This document shows, piece by piece, positions 1 through 8,898 of a stretch of DNA of 64,000 bases. Where the stretch lies: the NCBI GenBank assembly GCA_019454185.1, contig CP075368.1, positions 3,699,649-3,763,648 on the forward strand, read 5' to 3'. Both the position numbers and the translations under genes were made by a program. Source of the stretch: Phycisphaeraceae bacterium. Lineage in GTDB: Bacteria > Planctomycetota > Phycisphaerae > Phycisphaerales > UBA1924. Each line of letters opens with the position of its first letter. The first letter of the stretch is position 1. The notes under the pieces are model-generated. The model saw only the letters and a program-made list of their open reading frames with translations, was not told the origin of the DNA and did no database searches.

Positions 1-705
1 GATGAGGTTGCCCTCGGTGACCTGCTGGTGGTACATATCGAAGAGGATCTTGCAGCAGGGGTGGTTCACGGCCTTCATGATCGCGTAGGCCTGATCGCTG
101 TAGCGCAGGAAGAGGCGCGGGTGGTCGCGCCAGTTGAGTGGCTCGTTGACCATGACGAGGCCATAGTCGGCGCAGACATCGCAGGCGCGCTTCAGCGCCT
201 CGACGACGTTGGCCATCTGGATCCCTTCAGGAATGTTCTCTGCGACGGTGCCGGGGACGATGGTGCAGAACTTGGTGTTGATGCGCTTGGCGACCTCGAC
301 CGACTCCTTCACCTGTTCCACGAACTTGTCGCGGTGGTCCTTCCGTCCTGTGGTCAGCGTGGGGTTTCGCCAGTCGATGTCCGCGCCGACGAAGATGCCC
401 ATCTTGATGCCGCGTTCGGACATGACTTCCGCGGCCTTCTCCTGGAACTCCGGGCCGCGGCCTTTCATGCCGTTGTCTTCCCACGCCCAGAAGCCCTGGT
501 CGGCGGCGAAGCGGAGCTGGTCGAGGTCGTCGGGCGCGTGGTTCGCGAACATGCCGAAGTGCGGCGCGTACGCCAACCGGAACCTGGCCCCATTCGACGG
601 CTCTTGTGCGTGTGACACGTGCGTGGCTCCGACGGCGCTCGACGCGACCGAACCTGTGGCAGCGGCGGCGATGGATGTCCCGATGAACTCGCGGCGGTTG
701 ATCAT
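1..705 (-). CDS. Hydroxypyruvate isomerase-like TIM-barrel protein, Tat-exported (3' end beyond window)
   Basis: Reading leftward from ATG at 705, the frame stays open to the window edge, so the C-terminus is missing. The first residues, MINRREFIG, form a twin-arginine signal followed by an Ala-rich hydrophobic stretch, so export by Tat is likely. The mature part resembles the xylose isomerase-like TIM-barrel family, in particular hydroxypyruvate isomerases: NEPLNWRDHPRLFL carries the conserved Glu and Asn, and ILFDMYHQQVTEGNLI carries the conserved metal-site Asp/His region. The family interconverts keto and aldose forms of small sugars or sugar acids. Secreted members of this type are common in planctomycetes, but the substrate cannot be read from sequence. 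It is divergent from the acyltransferase gene at 759. Confidence 0.8.
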   Translation of the reverse strand, partial: MINRREFIGTSIAAAATGSVASSAVGATHVSHAQEPSNGARFRLAYAPHFGMFANHAPDDLDQLRFAADQGFWAWEDNGMKGRGPEFQEKAAEVMSERGIKMGIFVGADIDWRNPTLTTGRKDHRDKFVEQVKESVEVAKRINTKFCTIVPGTVAENIPEGIQMANVVEALKRACDVCADYGLVMVNEPLNWRDHPRLFLRYSDQAYAIMKAVNHPCCKILFDMYHQQVTEGNLI

Positions 706-758
706 GCGGGCAGCATAGCGGAAGTCGGGGAGTCACGAAGTCATGGAGCCAGATACCC

Positions 759-1457
759 TTGTGCATGGGATACACAGGCGATGACGGGCTGGTTCTGATC
801 GGCGGGGGCGGGCATGCGCTGGTGGTGGCGGAGGCCGCGGCGATGTCGGGGCGGCCGATCCGCGGGTTTCTCGATGATGACCCGGGCGCGCCGCTCGGGT
901 CTCTCGACGGGGTGCTCTCGGCGTCCGGTGCGCCGCCCGTGCAGATCAAGCGGCTCGGCGGGCTCGCGGCGGTCGTCTCGCTCGACGAACTCGGGCGATG
1001 CGAGATCATCCTGGCGATCGGCGACCTGAAGGCCCGGCGGCGGATGATCGAGACGTTGGGAGCGTCCGGGATCGCGCGGGGCGTGAAGATCGCCACGATC
1101 ATCCATCCGCGCGCGATCGTCTCGCCGAGCGCGATCATCGAGCAGGGGGTCTTCATCGGGCCGGGGGCGGTGGTTCATTCGCGGGCGCGGATCGGGGCGC
1201 ACGCGATCATCAACTCGGGGGCGATCGTCGAGCACGAGTGCGTGATCGGTGAGAATGCGCACATCGCGCCGGGGGCGGCGATGGGCGGGCGCGTGACGAT
1301 CGGCGAGGATGCGCTGCTCGGGATCGGGTCGAGGGTCCTTCCGAACCTTGAGGTCGGGAGCGGATCAACGGTCGGGGCGGGCGCGGTCGTCATTCGGCGT
1401 GTCAGCGGGCTTCAGACTGTCATCGGGTGTCCCAGCCGCGCCAGCGGGATCGACTGA
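759..1457 (+). CDS. PglD/NeuD-type sugar O/N-acyltransferase (left-handed beta helix)
   Basis: A 232-residue protein. The N-terminal half begins GDDGLVLIGGGGHALVVAEA, a Rossmann-like nucleotide-sugar binding fold typical of the PglD N-terminal domain. It is followed by hexapeptide repeats with isoleucine/valine every sixth residue (IIHPRAIVSPSAIIEQGVFI, ARIGAHAIINSGAIVEHECV), which form a left-handed beta helix where the acyl-CoA donor binds. The family acetylates sugars such as UDP-4-amino-sugars or sialic acid during glycan synthesis. The ATG at 768 is an alternative start six bases before GDDGLV. The last 93 bases overlap, on the opposite strand, the C-terminal tail of the PEGA lipoprotein gene. 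Confidence 0.85.
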   Translation: MCMGYTGDDGLVLIGGGGHALVVAEAAAMSGRPIRGFLDDDPGAPLGSLDGVLSASGAPPVQIKRLGGLAAVVSLDELGRCEIILAIGDLKARRRMIETLGASGIARGVKIATIIHPRAIVSPSAIIEQGVFIGPGAVVHSRARIGAHAIINSGAIVEHECVIGENAHIAPGAAMGGRVTIGEDALLGIGSRVLPNLEVGSGSTVGAGAVVIRRVSGLQTVIGCPSRASGID

Positions 1458-2012
1458 ATCTGGATTCTCGGTTGCGGGTTTCTCGGTTGCGGGCGATGTC
1501 TCGGGCGTCGGGGCGGGGCCGAGCTGCTCACGGAGCGCGCGGGCCCGTTCGATCAGGTCGCTCTCGAACTGCTCACGCGGCATCGCGGCGGCGAGTGTCG
1601 GCGTCAGCGTGTAGTGCCAGCGGATGGTCTTCTTCGCGTTGGGGATGGCCTCGGCGATGAGGTCGGGGCCGGGGTAGTCCCACCAGGGTGTGCTCGCTTC
1701 GCCGATGGTCTGGAGCGTGTCGTAGCCGTCGAGTTCGAGCCGGACATCGTACTTGCCGTAGTGCTTGTAGTTGAGTTCGGTCGGGGTGCGGCCGACCTCG
1801 ACGTCGTTGACCCAGACGAGTGCGCCGGCGGGCTCGGAGGTGATGGAGATGCGGCGCTCGACGCAGCCGGTTAAGAGAGGCACGAAGGCACAAAGGCACA
1901 AAGGCACGAAGCGAAGAAGGGACTTACCACAGTGGGACTCACCACAGAGACACAGAGAGCACAGAGAAGAAAGGAAAGAACGGGAAGAAGTGGATTGAGA
2001 AGTGCGTGTCAT
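1365..2012 (-). CDS. PEGA-domain lipoprotein with a repeat-derived signal peptide
   Basis: A 215-residue protein. The lipobox-like LLTGC ends a Leu/Cys/Phe-rich N-terminal segment (about residues 15-50), so signal peptidase II processing and a lipid anchor are likely. The mature part starts VERRISITSEPAGALVWVND, a PEGA domain (beta-sandwich found on surface proteins) with GRTPTELNYKHYGKYDVRLE. The C-terminus is a Pro/Thr/Glu-rich tail with no clear fold; it overlaps the acyltransferase gene on the other strand. The ATG at 2012 is the only upstream ATG. Oddly, the whole N-terminal segment is encoded by two interspersed DNA repeats (1877-1970), so the real start may instead be an internal GTG such as the one in FVPLCLCAF. 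Function beyond cell-envelope location is unknown. Confidence 0.75.
   Translation of the reverse strand: MTRTSQSTSSRSFLSSLCSLCLCGESHCGKSLLRFVPLCLCAFVPLLTGCVERRISITSEPAGALVWVNDVEVGRTPTELNYKHYGKYDVRLELDGYDTLQTIGEASTPWWDYPGPDLIAEAIPNAKKTIRWHYTLTPTLAAAMPREQFESDLIERARALREQLGPAPTPETSPATEKPATENPDSVDPAGAAGTPDDSLKPADTPNDDRARPDR
1877..1970. repeat. Two interspersed repeats inside a signal peptide sequence
   Basis: Bases 1877-1910 are an array of CACGAAGGCACAAAGG-type units. Bases 1935-1970 are a copy of the ACTCACCACAGAGNCACAGA-type repeat, which recurs near 10132, 10321, 10929 and 11149. Here both lie in the coding sequence of the PEGA lipoprotein. Confidence 0.8.
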
Positions 2013-2051
2013 GTGTTGCTCAGTTAGATGATCCCATTGCCCATTGCCCCT

Positions 2052-2825
2052 TCATTCGACCGCGACGGGGGACGTGTTCTGATCGACGGGGTCATCGAAC
2101 TCATCGCCTCGGAAGAGGGATCCGAGGTAGACGCGTTTGACCAGCTCGTTGTTGATGAGGTCGCGTGGGGAGCCCTCGGCGAATTTCTTGCCGCTGTCGA
2201 TGATGTAGGCCCGATCGCAGACGCGGAGTGTCTGCTGGACGTTGTGGTCGGTGATGAGGAAGGCGATGCCGGTGGAGGCGAGGCGGCGGATCTCGGCCTG
2301 GAGGTCTTCGACGGCGATGGGGTCCACGCCGCTGAAGGGCTCGTCGAGCAGGATGAGGCGTGGTTTGGTGACGAGGGCGCGGGCGATCTCGAGCTTGCGT
2401 CGCTCGCCGCCGGAGCAGGTGCGAGCGGCGTGCTTGGCCTTGTGTGACAGGCCGAACTGGGCGAGGAGTTCGGCGGCCCGCTGCTTGCGGGCAGCGCGGC
2501 CCATGGGAAGGGTTTCGAGGATGGCGAGCAGATTCTGCTCGCAGGTGAGCCGCTGGAAGACGGAGGGTTCCTGTGAGAGGTAGCCCATGCCGAGCCGCGC
2601 GCGCTTGTACATGGGGAGGTAGGTGATCTCCTTGCCGTCGAACCAGACCTGGCCATCGTCGGCATCGATCATGCCGATGGTCATGCGGAAGGAGGTGGTC
2701 TTGCCCGCGCCGTTGCGCCCGAGGAGGCCGACGATCTCGGCCTTGCCGACGTGGAAAGAGACACCGGCGACAACCTCGCGGCCGGCGTAGGACTTGCGGA
2801 GATTCTGGACGTCGAGGAGGGGCAT
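2052..2825 (-). CDS. lptB: LPS export ABC transporter ATP-binding protein LptB
   Basis: A 257-residue ABC ATPase. It has Walker A GRNGAGKT (36-43), a signature CSGGERRK starting at 137, Walker B LILLDEPFSGVDP (157-169) and an H-loop His in LITDHNVQQTL (194). The ERRKLEIARAL continuation, the GVDPIAV stretch and ITDHNVQQTLR match LptB rather than general ABC ATPases. LptB powers lipopolysaccharide extraction from the inner membrane with LptF/G and passage through the Lpt bridge; the partner genes are not next to it. The C-terminal extension (RGDEFDDPVDQ) is slightly longer than in the proteobacterial protein. Presence of LptB implies an LPS-bearing outer membrane. Confidence 0.93.
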   Translation of the reverse strand: MPLLDVQNLRKSYAGREVVAGVSFHVGKAEIVGLLGRNGAGKTTSFRMTIGMIDADDGQVWFDGKEITYLPMYKRARLGMGYLSQEPSVFQRLTCEQNLLAILETLPMGRAARKQRAAELLAQFGLSHKAKHAARTCSGGERRKLEIARALVTKPRLILLDEPFSGVDPIAVEDLQAEIRRLASTGIAFLITDHNVQQTLRVCDRAYIIDSGKKFAEGSPRDLINNELVKRVYLGSLFRGDEFDDPVDQNTSPVAVE

Positions 2826-2895
2826 CGGGGCATGATGGTAGGGTGGGCTGAACTACTTGTGACTCGGTCGCCGAGCGCGGTGTTCCTCCAGTCGC

Positions 2896-3360
2896 TTACC
2901 ACCAGTAGCGAACAGCTGCGTCGCGCTTCCGATCGAGAAACCCCAGCATGGGATCTACGCGTGGTGGGTGGGAAAAATCTATGTCTGAGAACGCAACCCT
3001 GTACCCGAGCCACCAGGTCTGCCTGATCTCCGTGGGCAGGAGGGCACCATGGATCTGGTCCGCGCCGGGGGGCGCTTTGAGCCGGTAGCGATTCAGCAGT
3101 TCGCCCGATTCGAGGCGCGTGTAGACGGGAACGCGATGCTCGAAGAGCGCGGGGAATCCCTGCGACAGCACGCCATCCCGCTTTGTCACGACCCTGGCCG
3201 TGCCATCCGGCAGGCATTCGACATGGACGGGGAGGTATCTGGGCACTGTCATCAGCAAGCCCGGGACCACGATCGCGACGGTGACTGCGGCGGTTGCCGC
3301 CCAGAGCAGCCACTTTCGCCAACCGCGAGAGGGTTGAACTGTTGTTGGGTCTCTTGCCAT
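2896..3360 (-). CDS. Uncharacterised single-pass membrane protein
   Basis: A 154-residue protein, read from the ATG at 3360 (MARDPTTVQPS); two further in-frame ATGs lie at 3369 and 3396. One transmembrane segment is visible at about residues 18-38 (LLWAATAAVTVAIVVPGLLM). It is followed by a periplasmic-type domain with several Trp and Tyr residues (QTWWLGYRVAFSDIDF) ending RYWW. I do not recognise the family. It is transcribed in the same direction as lptB, 70 bases upstream of it, so the two may share a transcript. Confidence 0.6.
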   Translation of the reverse strand: MARDPTTVQPSRGWRKWLLWAATAAVTVAIVVPGLLMTVPRYLPVHVECLPDGTARVVTKRDGVLSQGFPALFEHRVPVYTRLESGELLNRYRLKAPPGADQIHGALLPTEIRQTWWLGYRVAFSDIDFSHPPRVDPMLGFLDRKRDAAVRYWW

Positions 3361-3507
3361 CGAGATCATCCACTCGACACCGTCGCAGCGTACCACATCT
3401 GTCGCGAATGCGCGACGAGAACGTGTCCCGAGGTGGCACTTGTCTGTAGCGTCGAGTGAGGGTCTCTTCGTCGGTTTCTTGTGTTGGCAGGGTGCGCCGT
3501 GCGGGAG

Positions 3508-4488
3508 CTAGGTGGAGTCGGGCGGGGCGACTCCGGCAAGGGCGGGGATGGGAGGGGAGCGGTGTTCGGCTGGCGCGTCGAGTTCGAGTGTGGGATCGAA
3601 GCGGGGATCAAAGTTGGGATCTTCGAGGTCGGAGAGGTCGATGCCGAGGGTGGCCGCGAGAGCGGTGAGATGTGTCAGCAGCGCGCCCATGTCGGGGGGC
3701 GGGTCTTGAGCCTGTTGTGCGACTTGCGTGGGTGTGGACCGAGTATTGGTCCAGAGCACTGGTTCCGATTCGTGACGCCGCGCGTCCGAATCGGGAACCA
3801 GTGGCACCCCGGACGTGGGGCGGGCAGCGGCGAGGTCGTGGTGCTGTGTGGCGTCGGGTGCGGGGACGGCCTGGCGCGTGCTGGTCGTTGGTGCCGGCTG
3901 TTCGTGCACGCGTGTTGCTTGAGCGTTGGTCGAGCGCATTGGTTCGGATTCGTGACGCCTCGCGTGAGCGTTGGGAATCAGCGGCGCCCTGAGTGTGCGG
4001 CGGGCAGCGGCGAGGTTGTCATCGGTGAGCGGGGTGAGACGTGAGAAGCGGTAGAGGAGCCACGCGGCCTTGCGGGCGTGGATCGCGGCGCGGAGGTATG
4101 TGGGGTCGAGGGGATCGGCGGGAGGGGGCGTTGCGTTGAAGGTTTCGAGGGTTTTGACGGTGGTGTGGACGGCGTGTGAGAGGTTGACGGAGGCGACGAG
4201 GCGGAGGTGGGAGTACGCCGCGGATTCGCGGAGGGAGATGGCTTCGCGGGTTTCGGGAAGGGCGAGCCAGAGGAGGAGGTCGTCGAGTGTGAGGTTGTGT
4301 TTTTCGGCGACGGAGGCGAGTGAGTGGTGTGGGGAGGTGAGGTCGGAAAGAAGTGACACAGTGACGGAGTGACTGAGTGACGGAGTGGGAGGGCAAGAGG
4401 TGGAGGCAAGGGAGGGGCCGCAAGAGAGGCCCTCACCGCTCTGGGGAGCGGGGGCGGAGGGAGAAGTTGTCGCGGAGGGAGCGACCAT
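3508..4488 (-). CDS. Unknown 326-residue protein with a helix-turn-helix-like segment and a repeat-derived duplication
   Basis: No family recognised. Residues about 55-90 (SLASVAEKHNLTLDDLLLWL) look like a small helix-turn-helix or coiled helix pair, followed by a helical stretch with ARKAAWLLYRF. Downstream is a low-complexity region containing two related 35-40-residue blocks, each with DARRHESEP or HARRHESEP. These correspond to two copies of an interspersed DNA hairpin (3757-3803 and about 3937-3989), so part of this protein was created by repeat insertion. The C-terminus holds short Asp/Pro motifs (DLEDPNFDPRFDPTLELD). The Ser/Pro/Thr-rich N-terminus may be untranslated. It lies next to a long repeat cluster, which lowers confidence in the exact ends. 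Confidence 0.5.
   Translation of the reverse strand: MVAPSATTSPSAPAPQSGEGLSCGPSLASTSCPPTPSLSHSVTVSLLSDLTSPHHSLASVAEKHNLTLDDLLLWLALPETREAISLRESAAYSHLRLVASVNLSHAVHTTVKTLETFNATPPPADPLDPTYLRAAIHARKAAWLLYRFSRLTPLTDDNLAAARRTLRAPLIPNAHARRHESEPMRSTNAQATRVHEQPAPTTSTRQAVPAPDATQHHDLAAARPTSGVPLVPDSDARRHESEPVLWTNTRSTPTQVAQQAQDPPPDMGALLTHLTALAATLGIDLSDLEDPNFDPRFDPTLELDAPAEHRSPPIPALAGVAPPDST
3757..3803. repeat. Palindromic REP-like hairpin, CACTGG...CCAGTG family
   Basis: The left arm is CACTGGTTCCGATTCG. The right arm CGAATCGGGAACCAGTG pairs with it except for one bulged base; the loop is about 14 bases. The element is followed by GCACC. A degraded copy is at 3937-3989 and a related copy at 40092-40143. 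It lies inside a coding frame. Confidence 0.8.
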
Positions 4489-5194
4489 GCGACGACGGTA
4501 CAGGATGCCGCGTGGGAATCAAGCGTGATGTTGGCGGGGAGGGGGTTGTCACTGACAACAGTCTGTCAGTGGGTGGGAGTCAAGGGGGGAAATAGCACAT
4601 CGCAAAGGGTTAGGCAGACTGGTGAATGGGGTCGGGAGGGTGTGGCGAGGAGTGAGAGGAGAGAGTCGGGGGCGTCCGCCCCGCTGAGATTCGCGATCAC
4701 CATGAGGGTGATCGCGATGGGGAGGAACAGGAGAGCGTCCGCCGGGTAAACCGGCGGCCTTGGGAGGAAAGAGAGAGTCGGGGGCGTCCGCCCCGCTCCA
4801 CCAAGGATGCGCTGCGCGGGTGAGTGTTCCGGTGGCTGGCTCACGCCTGCGGCGTTCGCTGCGCCACCGGCAACGATCGTGCGCCCGAAGCGGGCGAGGT
4901 TCGCCCAAGGGGCGAGGAACAGAAAGGCAATGGGCGTGTGGAGTGTGGGTCGCTCTCCACGGGTTGAAACCCGTGGCAACGATCCGTGCGCCGAAGCGGC
5001 GAAGAGGTTGTCGCCTTTGGCGACTGAAAGGCGTTTTAAGGATGTGTTGTGCGGCGAACTTCACCGAGGGTGTCGCTGCGGGGCCCCCACACGCCTTGCT
5101 TCACTTCGTGGCCAGGTATGTGCAGGGCTTCGCCCTGCTCAGAGGCGCGTGAGAGAAGGTGAGTGCCGAGGTGGATGCGCGTTGGGGTGCGGAG

Positions 5195-5240
5195 ATGCAA
5201 CACCCCGGGCTCGCGCCCGGGGCTCCCTTTTGAGTGCGTT
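5195..5240. repeat. Intact REP-like palindrome, 8-bp stem with four-base loop
   Basis: The core is CCCCGGGC-TCGC-GCCCGGGG (5205-5224), flanked by ATGCAACA on the left and CTCCCTTTTGAGTG on the right. The same flanks and an equivalent stem occur at 51.42/52.41 kb, where an insertion sequence splits the loop. Confidence 0.85.
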
Positions 5241-5405
5241 GCTTTTGCTGTGTGGAAGGGGGTTGAAGGCATCTGGTGGCAACATATGTGCGGCCCGTTG
5301 GGCCGCGGGGAGAGGAGAGGAGCATTGACCCGAGGCGGGTCAATGGCACGGAGGATGTGGCCGCGCGTGCGCATGGGGCTTCCCTCAGAATGCAGCGACA
5401 AGGCA

Positions 5406-5462
5406 CACCGCTCTGGAGAGCGGTGCCACCAAAGAGGTGCCACCAAAGAGGTGCCACCAAAG
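5406..5462. repeat. CACCGCTC...GAGCGGTG hairpin with reiterated GGTGCCACCAAAG
   Basis: The ACCGCTC-TGGA-GAGCGGT stem is followed by GCCACCAAAG, and GGTGCCACCAAAG is then reiterated twice more. Other copies of the hairpin are at 10275-10302 and 11106-11133. It ends just before the stop codon of the MacB-like permease gene (5470). Confidence 0.8.
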
Positions 5463-5469
5463 AGCGGAG

Positions 5470-6708
5470 TCACTCGTGTCGGAGGGCGTCGATGGGGTCG
5501 AGTCGAGCGGCCTTGATGGCGGGGAACATGCCGAAGATGACGCCGGTTGCGCCGGAGAAGGCGACGGCGACGATGACGGCCCAGGGCGGCACGGTGGCGC
5601 GTTCCATGGCTTCGGGGTTTGAGAGGCGGAGGCCGAGGGTTGCGGCTTGTCCGAGGAGGACGCCGACGAGACCTCCGACGAGGCAGAGGACGACTGCCTC
5701 GACGAGGAACTGGTTGAGGATGATGGCGGGGCGTGCGCCGACGGCTTTCCTGAGGCCGATCTCGCGGGTGCGTTCGGAGACGGAGACGAGCATGATGTTC
5801 ATGATGCCGATGCCGCCGACGAGAAGGGCGATGGAGACGACGCCTCCTGCGATGGCGGTGATTCCGGCGGCCATTTTGTTGAACTGATCGATGATGCTCT
5901 GGAGGACTTCGATGCGGAAGGTGTCTTGTTCTTCGGGTCCGAGGCCGCGGGCCTTTCTGAGGACGAATCGGACTTCTTCGCGTCCTTCTTCGGCGAGTTT
6001 GGGATCGCGGAGCTGGGCGATGCAGTCGATCCAGTTATAGGGGTTCATCTGGTATGAGGTTTCGAAGGGGATGTAGACCTCTGACTGGGAGTCGCCGCCG
6101 CCGAACATCGGGGAGGTTTCTTTGGTCTCGACGATGCCGATGATGAGGAAGCGTCGTCCCTTGATGTCGATGAAGCGTCCGACGGGGTCTCTTGGGAGTT
6201 CGAGTTCTTCGATGGCTTTGTCGTTGACGAGGCAGACCTGTCGGCGTTCGTCCATGTCGATGCGGAAGAAGGGGCGTCCTCTGGTGACGGAGCGGTTCTC
6301 GATCTCGTGCCACTCGGGCCAGATGCCTGTGACGAGTGCGCCGCGCTGGGTGACGCGTCCGGCGGTGACGTCGTAGCGTGCGTTGGCTGTGGGCGTGATG
6401 AGGTCGATGGCGTAGGCGTGGTTCTGGAGCATCTCGACTTCGTCGAGCGAGATGCGGACATCGCTCCATGACATGGTGGTGCGGAGTTCGCGCGGGACCC
6501 AGCCCCAGATGTACATTTTCTTTGCGCCGAAGGTCTCGAACTCTTTGAGGACGAAGCCCCTGAGGCCGGACATGGCGCCGACGACGGCGATCACGGCGGC
6601 GACGCCGATGATGATGCCGAGCGTGGTGAGGATGGCGCGCATCTTGTTGGCCCAGATCTGTCCGAGCGCGAGGACGACGGTCTGGAAGAGAACGCGGAAG
6701 AAGATCAT
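5470..6708 (-). CDS. MacB-type ABC transporter permease (FtsX family)
   Basis: A 412-residue protein from ATG at 6708, which overlaps the stop of the ATPase gene by 4 bases (ATGA). Layout: a first membrane helix at about 20-40 ([21 protein letters not shown]), a large MacB-PCD-type periplasmic domain (about 45-280), then three helices in the FtsX domain. The FtsX domain includes [20 protein letters not shown] and GLRKAVGA, the classic coupling motif of the family. It forms a homodimer that moves substrates mechanically in the periplasm with its ATPase and adaptor, exporting macrolides, lipids or peptides. It is the last gene of the three-gene operon starting at 8898. The annotated frame stays open far upstream of 6708, but that part is only the antisense frame of the ATPase. 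Confidence 0.9.
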   Translation of the reverse strand: MIFFRVLFQTVVLALGQIWANKMRAILTTLGIIIGVAAVIAVVGAMSGLRGFVLKEFETFGAKKMYIWGWVPRELRTTMSWSDVRISLDEVEMLQNHAYAIDLITPTANARYDVTAGRVTQRGALVTGIWPEWHEIENRSVTRGRPFFRIDMDERRQVCLVNDKAIEELELPRDPVGRFIDIKGRRFLIIGIVETKETSPMFGGGDSQSEVYIPFETSYQMNPYNWIDCIAQLRDPKLAEEGREEVRFVLRKARGLGPEEQDTFRIEVLQSIIDQFNKMAAGITAIAGGVVSIALLVGGIGIMNIMLVSVSERTREIGLRKAVGARPAIILNQFLVEAVVLCLVGGLVGVLLGQAATLGLRLSNPEAMERATVPPWAVIVAVAFSGATGVIFGMFPAIKAARLDPIDALRHE

Positions 6709-7490
6709 CGCGCGGCCTCCTCGGCGACGGACTCGGCGGGCGGGGCGTCTGCGGTGAGCTCGCCCATGGCGGCGGCGGCGGTCTTCATCCATTCGCGATG
6801 GATGGGGTCTTGATCGGTCGGGTGGTCGGACATGATGCGTCCGTCGCGGAGCCGGACGATGCGGTGGGCGTGGCCGGCGACGTCTTCCTCGTGGGTGACG
6901 ATGACGATGGTTTGTCCCTCGTCGTGGAGTTGCTTGAAGAGGGCGATGATCTCGGCGGTGGTTGCGGAGTCGAGGTTTCCGGTGGGCTCGTCGGCGAGGA
7001 GGATGGAGGGCTCGTTGACGAGTGCGCGGGCGATGGCGACGCGCTGGCGCTGGCCGCCGGAGAGCTGGTTTGGCTTGTGCTTCATGCGTTCGGCGAGCCC
7101 GACGCGTTCGAGGGCGCGTTTGGCGAGGCGGCGCGCGGAGAGCCAGTTGCGGGAGGAGTAGACGAGGGGGAGCATGACGTTTTTGAGGGCTGTCTGGCGC
7201 GGGAGGAGCTCGAAGGACTGGAAGACGAAGCCGATCTCGCGGTTGCGGACGGAGGCGAGCTGGCCGGCGTTCATTTTGTGTGTGGGCTTGCCGTTGAGGA
7301 TGTACGCGCCCTTGGTGGGACGGTCGAGGCATCCGAGGATGTTCATGAGGGTGCTCTTGCCGGAGCCGGAGGTGCCCATGATGGCGACGAACTCGTTTTT
7401 GTTGATGGTGAGATCTACGCCGCGGAGCGCGTGGACGCGCTCGACGCCGATCTTGTAGATCTTCTGGAGTTGTTTGATCTGGATGGTCAT
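6705..7490 (-). CDS. MacB/LolD-type ABC transporter ATP-binding protein
   Basis: A 261-residue protein from ATG at 7490. It has Walker [10 protein letters not shown] (39-47), signature [15 protein letters not shown] (from 143), Walker B ILLADEP (163-169) followed by TGNLDS, and an H-loop in [14 protein letters not shown] and the [11 protein letters not shown] context are typical of the LolD/MacB-type ATPases that serve FtsX-like permeases. The C-terminal tail after the ATPase core (about residues 230-261) is Ala/Glu-rich. It is translationally coupled to the permease by a 4-base overlap, and 22 bases separate it from the adaptor gene. The ATPase is in the cytoplasm and the pump spans the inner membrane. 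Confidence 0.93.
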   Translation of the reverse strand: MTIQIKQLQKIYKIGVERVHALRGVDLTINKNEFVAIMGTSGSGKSTLMNILGCLDRPTKGAYILNGKPTHKMNAGQLASVRNREIGFVFQSFELLPRQTALKNVMLPLVYSSRNWLSARRLAKRALERVGLAERMKHKPNQLSGGQRQRVAIARALVNEPSILLADEPTGNLDSATTAEIIALFKQLHDEGQTIVIVTHEEDVAGHAHRIVRLRDGRIMSDHPTDQDPIHREWMKTAAAAMGELTADAPPAESVAEEAAR

Positions 7491-7512
7491 GCGGGTGGTC
7501 GGGTGGGAGGGC

Positions 7513-8898
7513 TCAGCCGCCTTGCGAGCCGGAGGTGGTGGAGGCGGTGGCCGGCGTGTCTGATGCGGCTTCGGCGGGGGCGGGTGTTGCGGGCTTCTTT
7601 GCGCCCTGCTTGGCGAGGCGTTCGGCCTCGCGTTTGGCGGCGGCTTCGGCCTCGTCGATGATGAGGACATCGTTCTTGAGGGAGGTGAGTTCTCTGAAGG
7701 GGCCTGCGACGACGCGATCGGTCTGGTCCAGCCCGGCGAGGATGACGGTGTGGGTGAGGTCGCTGGGTCCGATGGAGACGGGCTTTGCGAGGGCCTTGCC
7801 GCCTCGCTCGACGAAGACGATGCGTGCGTAGGTTTTGGTTCTGTCGATGATCGCGCTGGCGTCGGCGATGTCTTTGGGGAGTTCGTCGACGCGTCGGTCG
7901 AGCACGGCCTGGCTGGGGATTTTGAGGACGCCGTCGAAGATCTCGACCTCGATCTCGGTGTTGGCGGTGAGGCCGGAGAGCAGGCGTGTTCCTTCGGGAA
8001 CGTCGACGCGGATCTCGACCTCGAAGTAACCGGTGCCGTCGGCCTGGTTAACCTCGCGTTTGAGGTTGATGCGTCCGACGGTGCCGGTGAGCTCGCCTTC
8101 CGGGTCGTATGGGGTGTAGATGCGGGCGCGCTGGCCGGGCTTCACGGGTTTGATGTTGGTCTCATCGACCTGGGCCTTGAGCAGCATGCGTGAGAGGTCG
8201 GCGATCTCCATGATGACCGAGCCGGGCGTGTTGAGCGTGCCGACGACGACGAGCTCTCCGACCTCGGCGTTGAGGGTTGTGAGGACGCCGTCTATGGGAG
8301 AGGAGATGACGGTGTTGTCGAGATCTTTCTGGGTCGCGACGACGTCGGCCTCTGCGCTGAGGATCTCGGCCTCGAGGGCGTCGCGCGATGAGAGGGCCTG
8401 GAGGTAGATGGCCTCGGCGCGTTCGAGGTCGCTCTTTGGGGTGTCGCCCGCGTCGAAGAGCTCGCGCGCGCGTCCGAACTCGGATTGCGCCCGCATCAGC
8501 TCGGCCTTGACGCCACCGACCCTCGCTCTTGTCGCCATCAGACGCGCTTGCGCGGCATCGACGCGGGCCTTGAGGTCTACGGCGTCGAGGCGGCAGACCA
8601 CGTCACCGGCGCGCACCTGGTCGCCGGCGCGGAAGGGGAGCGCGATGATGCGTGCGGAGACTTGCGCGCTGATCTTGACGTTGGTTTCGGGCTCAATGAC
8701 GCCGGGCGCGCTGACGGTCTTGATCAGCAGGCCGCGCTCCACATCGACGAGTCGGACTTCTTTGGGCTTCGACCCCGGGCGGAAGGAGAGCATCATCTCC
8801 TTGCCCTTGGCGGAGTTGAGGAAGAAGTATCCCCCGATAGACAAGCCGGCGACGAGGAGCACGAACGCCACGCCGAGCCCGATCAACCACTTCAGCAC
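7513..8898 (-). CDS. MacA-like periplasmic adaptor (HlyD/RND membrane fusion protein)
   Basis: A 461-residue protein. The start is GTG at 8898 with GGAGGT eight bases upstream. An N-terminal membrane anchor (about 5-28) is followed by a lipoyl half-motif ([20 protein letters not shown]), a coiled-coil hairpin rich in Ala/Arg/Glu (about 105-190) and the second lipoyl half ([10 protein letters not shown]). Beta-barrel domains carry [19 protein letters not shown]. The C-terminus is a Lys/Ala/Thr/Ser-rich tail. It is the first gene of a MacA-MacB-type operon and would link the inner-membrane pump to an outer-membrane channel that is not encoded nearby. About 90 residues longer than E. coli MacA, mostly in the tail. 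Confidence 0.9.
   Translation of the reverse strand: MLKWLIGLGVAFVLLVAGLSIGGYFFLNSAKGKEMMLSFRPGSKPKEVRLVDVERGLLIKTVSAPGVIEPETNVKISAQVSARIIALPFRAGDQVRAGDVVCRLDAVDLKARVDAAQARLMATRARVGGVKAELMRAQSEFGRARELFDAGDTPKSDLERAEAIYLQALSSRDALEAEILSAEADVVATQKDLDNTVISSPIDGVLTTLNAEVGELVVVGTLNTPGSVIMEIADLSRMLLKAQVDETNIKPVKPGQRARIYTPYDPEGELTGTVGRINLKREVNQADGTGYFEVEIRVDVPEGTRLLSGLTANTEIEVEIFDGVLKIPSQAVLDRRVDELPKDIADASAIIDRTKTYARIVFVERGGKALAKPVSIGPSDLTHTVILAGLDQTDRVVAGPFRELTSLKNDVLIIDEAEAAAKREAERLAKQGAKKPATPAPAEAASDTPATASTTSGSQGG

Larger units (their letters stand above)
4489..5469. repeat. Intergenic cluster of palindromic repeats (981 bases, no convincing gene)
   Basis: Open frames here have no recognisable protein character. 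The stretch is a patchwork of short hairpins. Examples are TTCGCGATCACC..GGGTGATCGCGA near 4685; GTCGGGGGCGTCCGCCCCGCT near 4667 and again near 4777; CCACGGGTT-GA-AACCCGTGG at 4957-4976; GCAGGGC-TTC-GCCCTGC near 5122; and the CCCCGGGC-TCGC-GCCCGGGG element at 5205-5224. Two copies of a GGCAACGATCNGTGCGC motif lie at about 4868 and 4975. The 4660-4830 part shares its order of elements with the gap at 12.76-12.91 kb, pointing to a composite mobile repeat. Confidence 0.75.

Noticed and set aside
4489..5469. Short plus- and minus-strand genes in the repeat cluster
   Set aside because: Each open frame just translates the palindromic repeats; no ribosome-binding site or protein pattern stands out.
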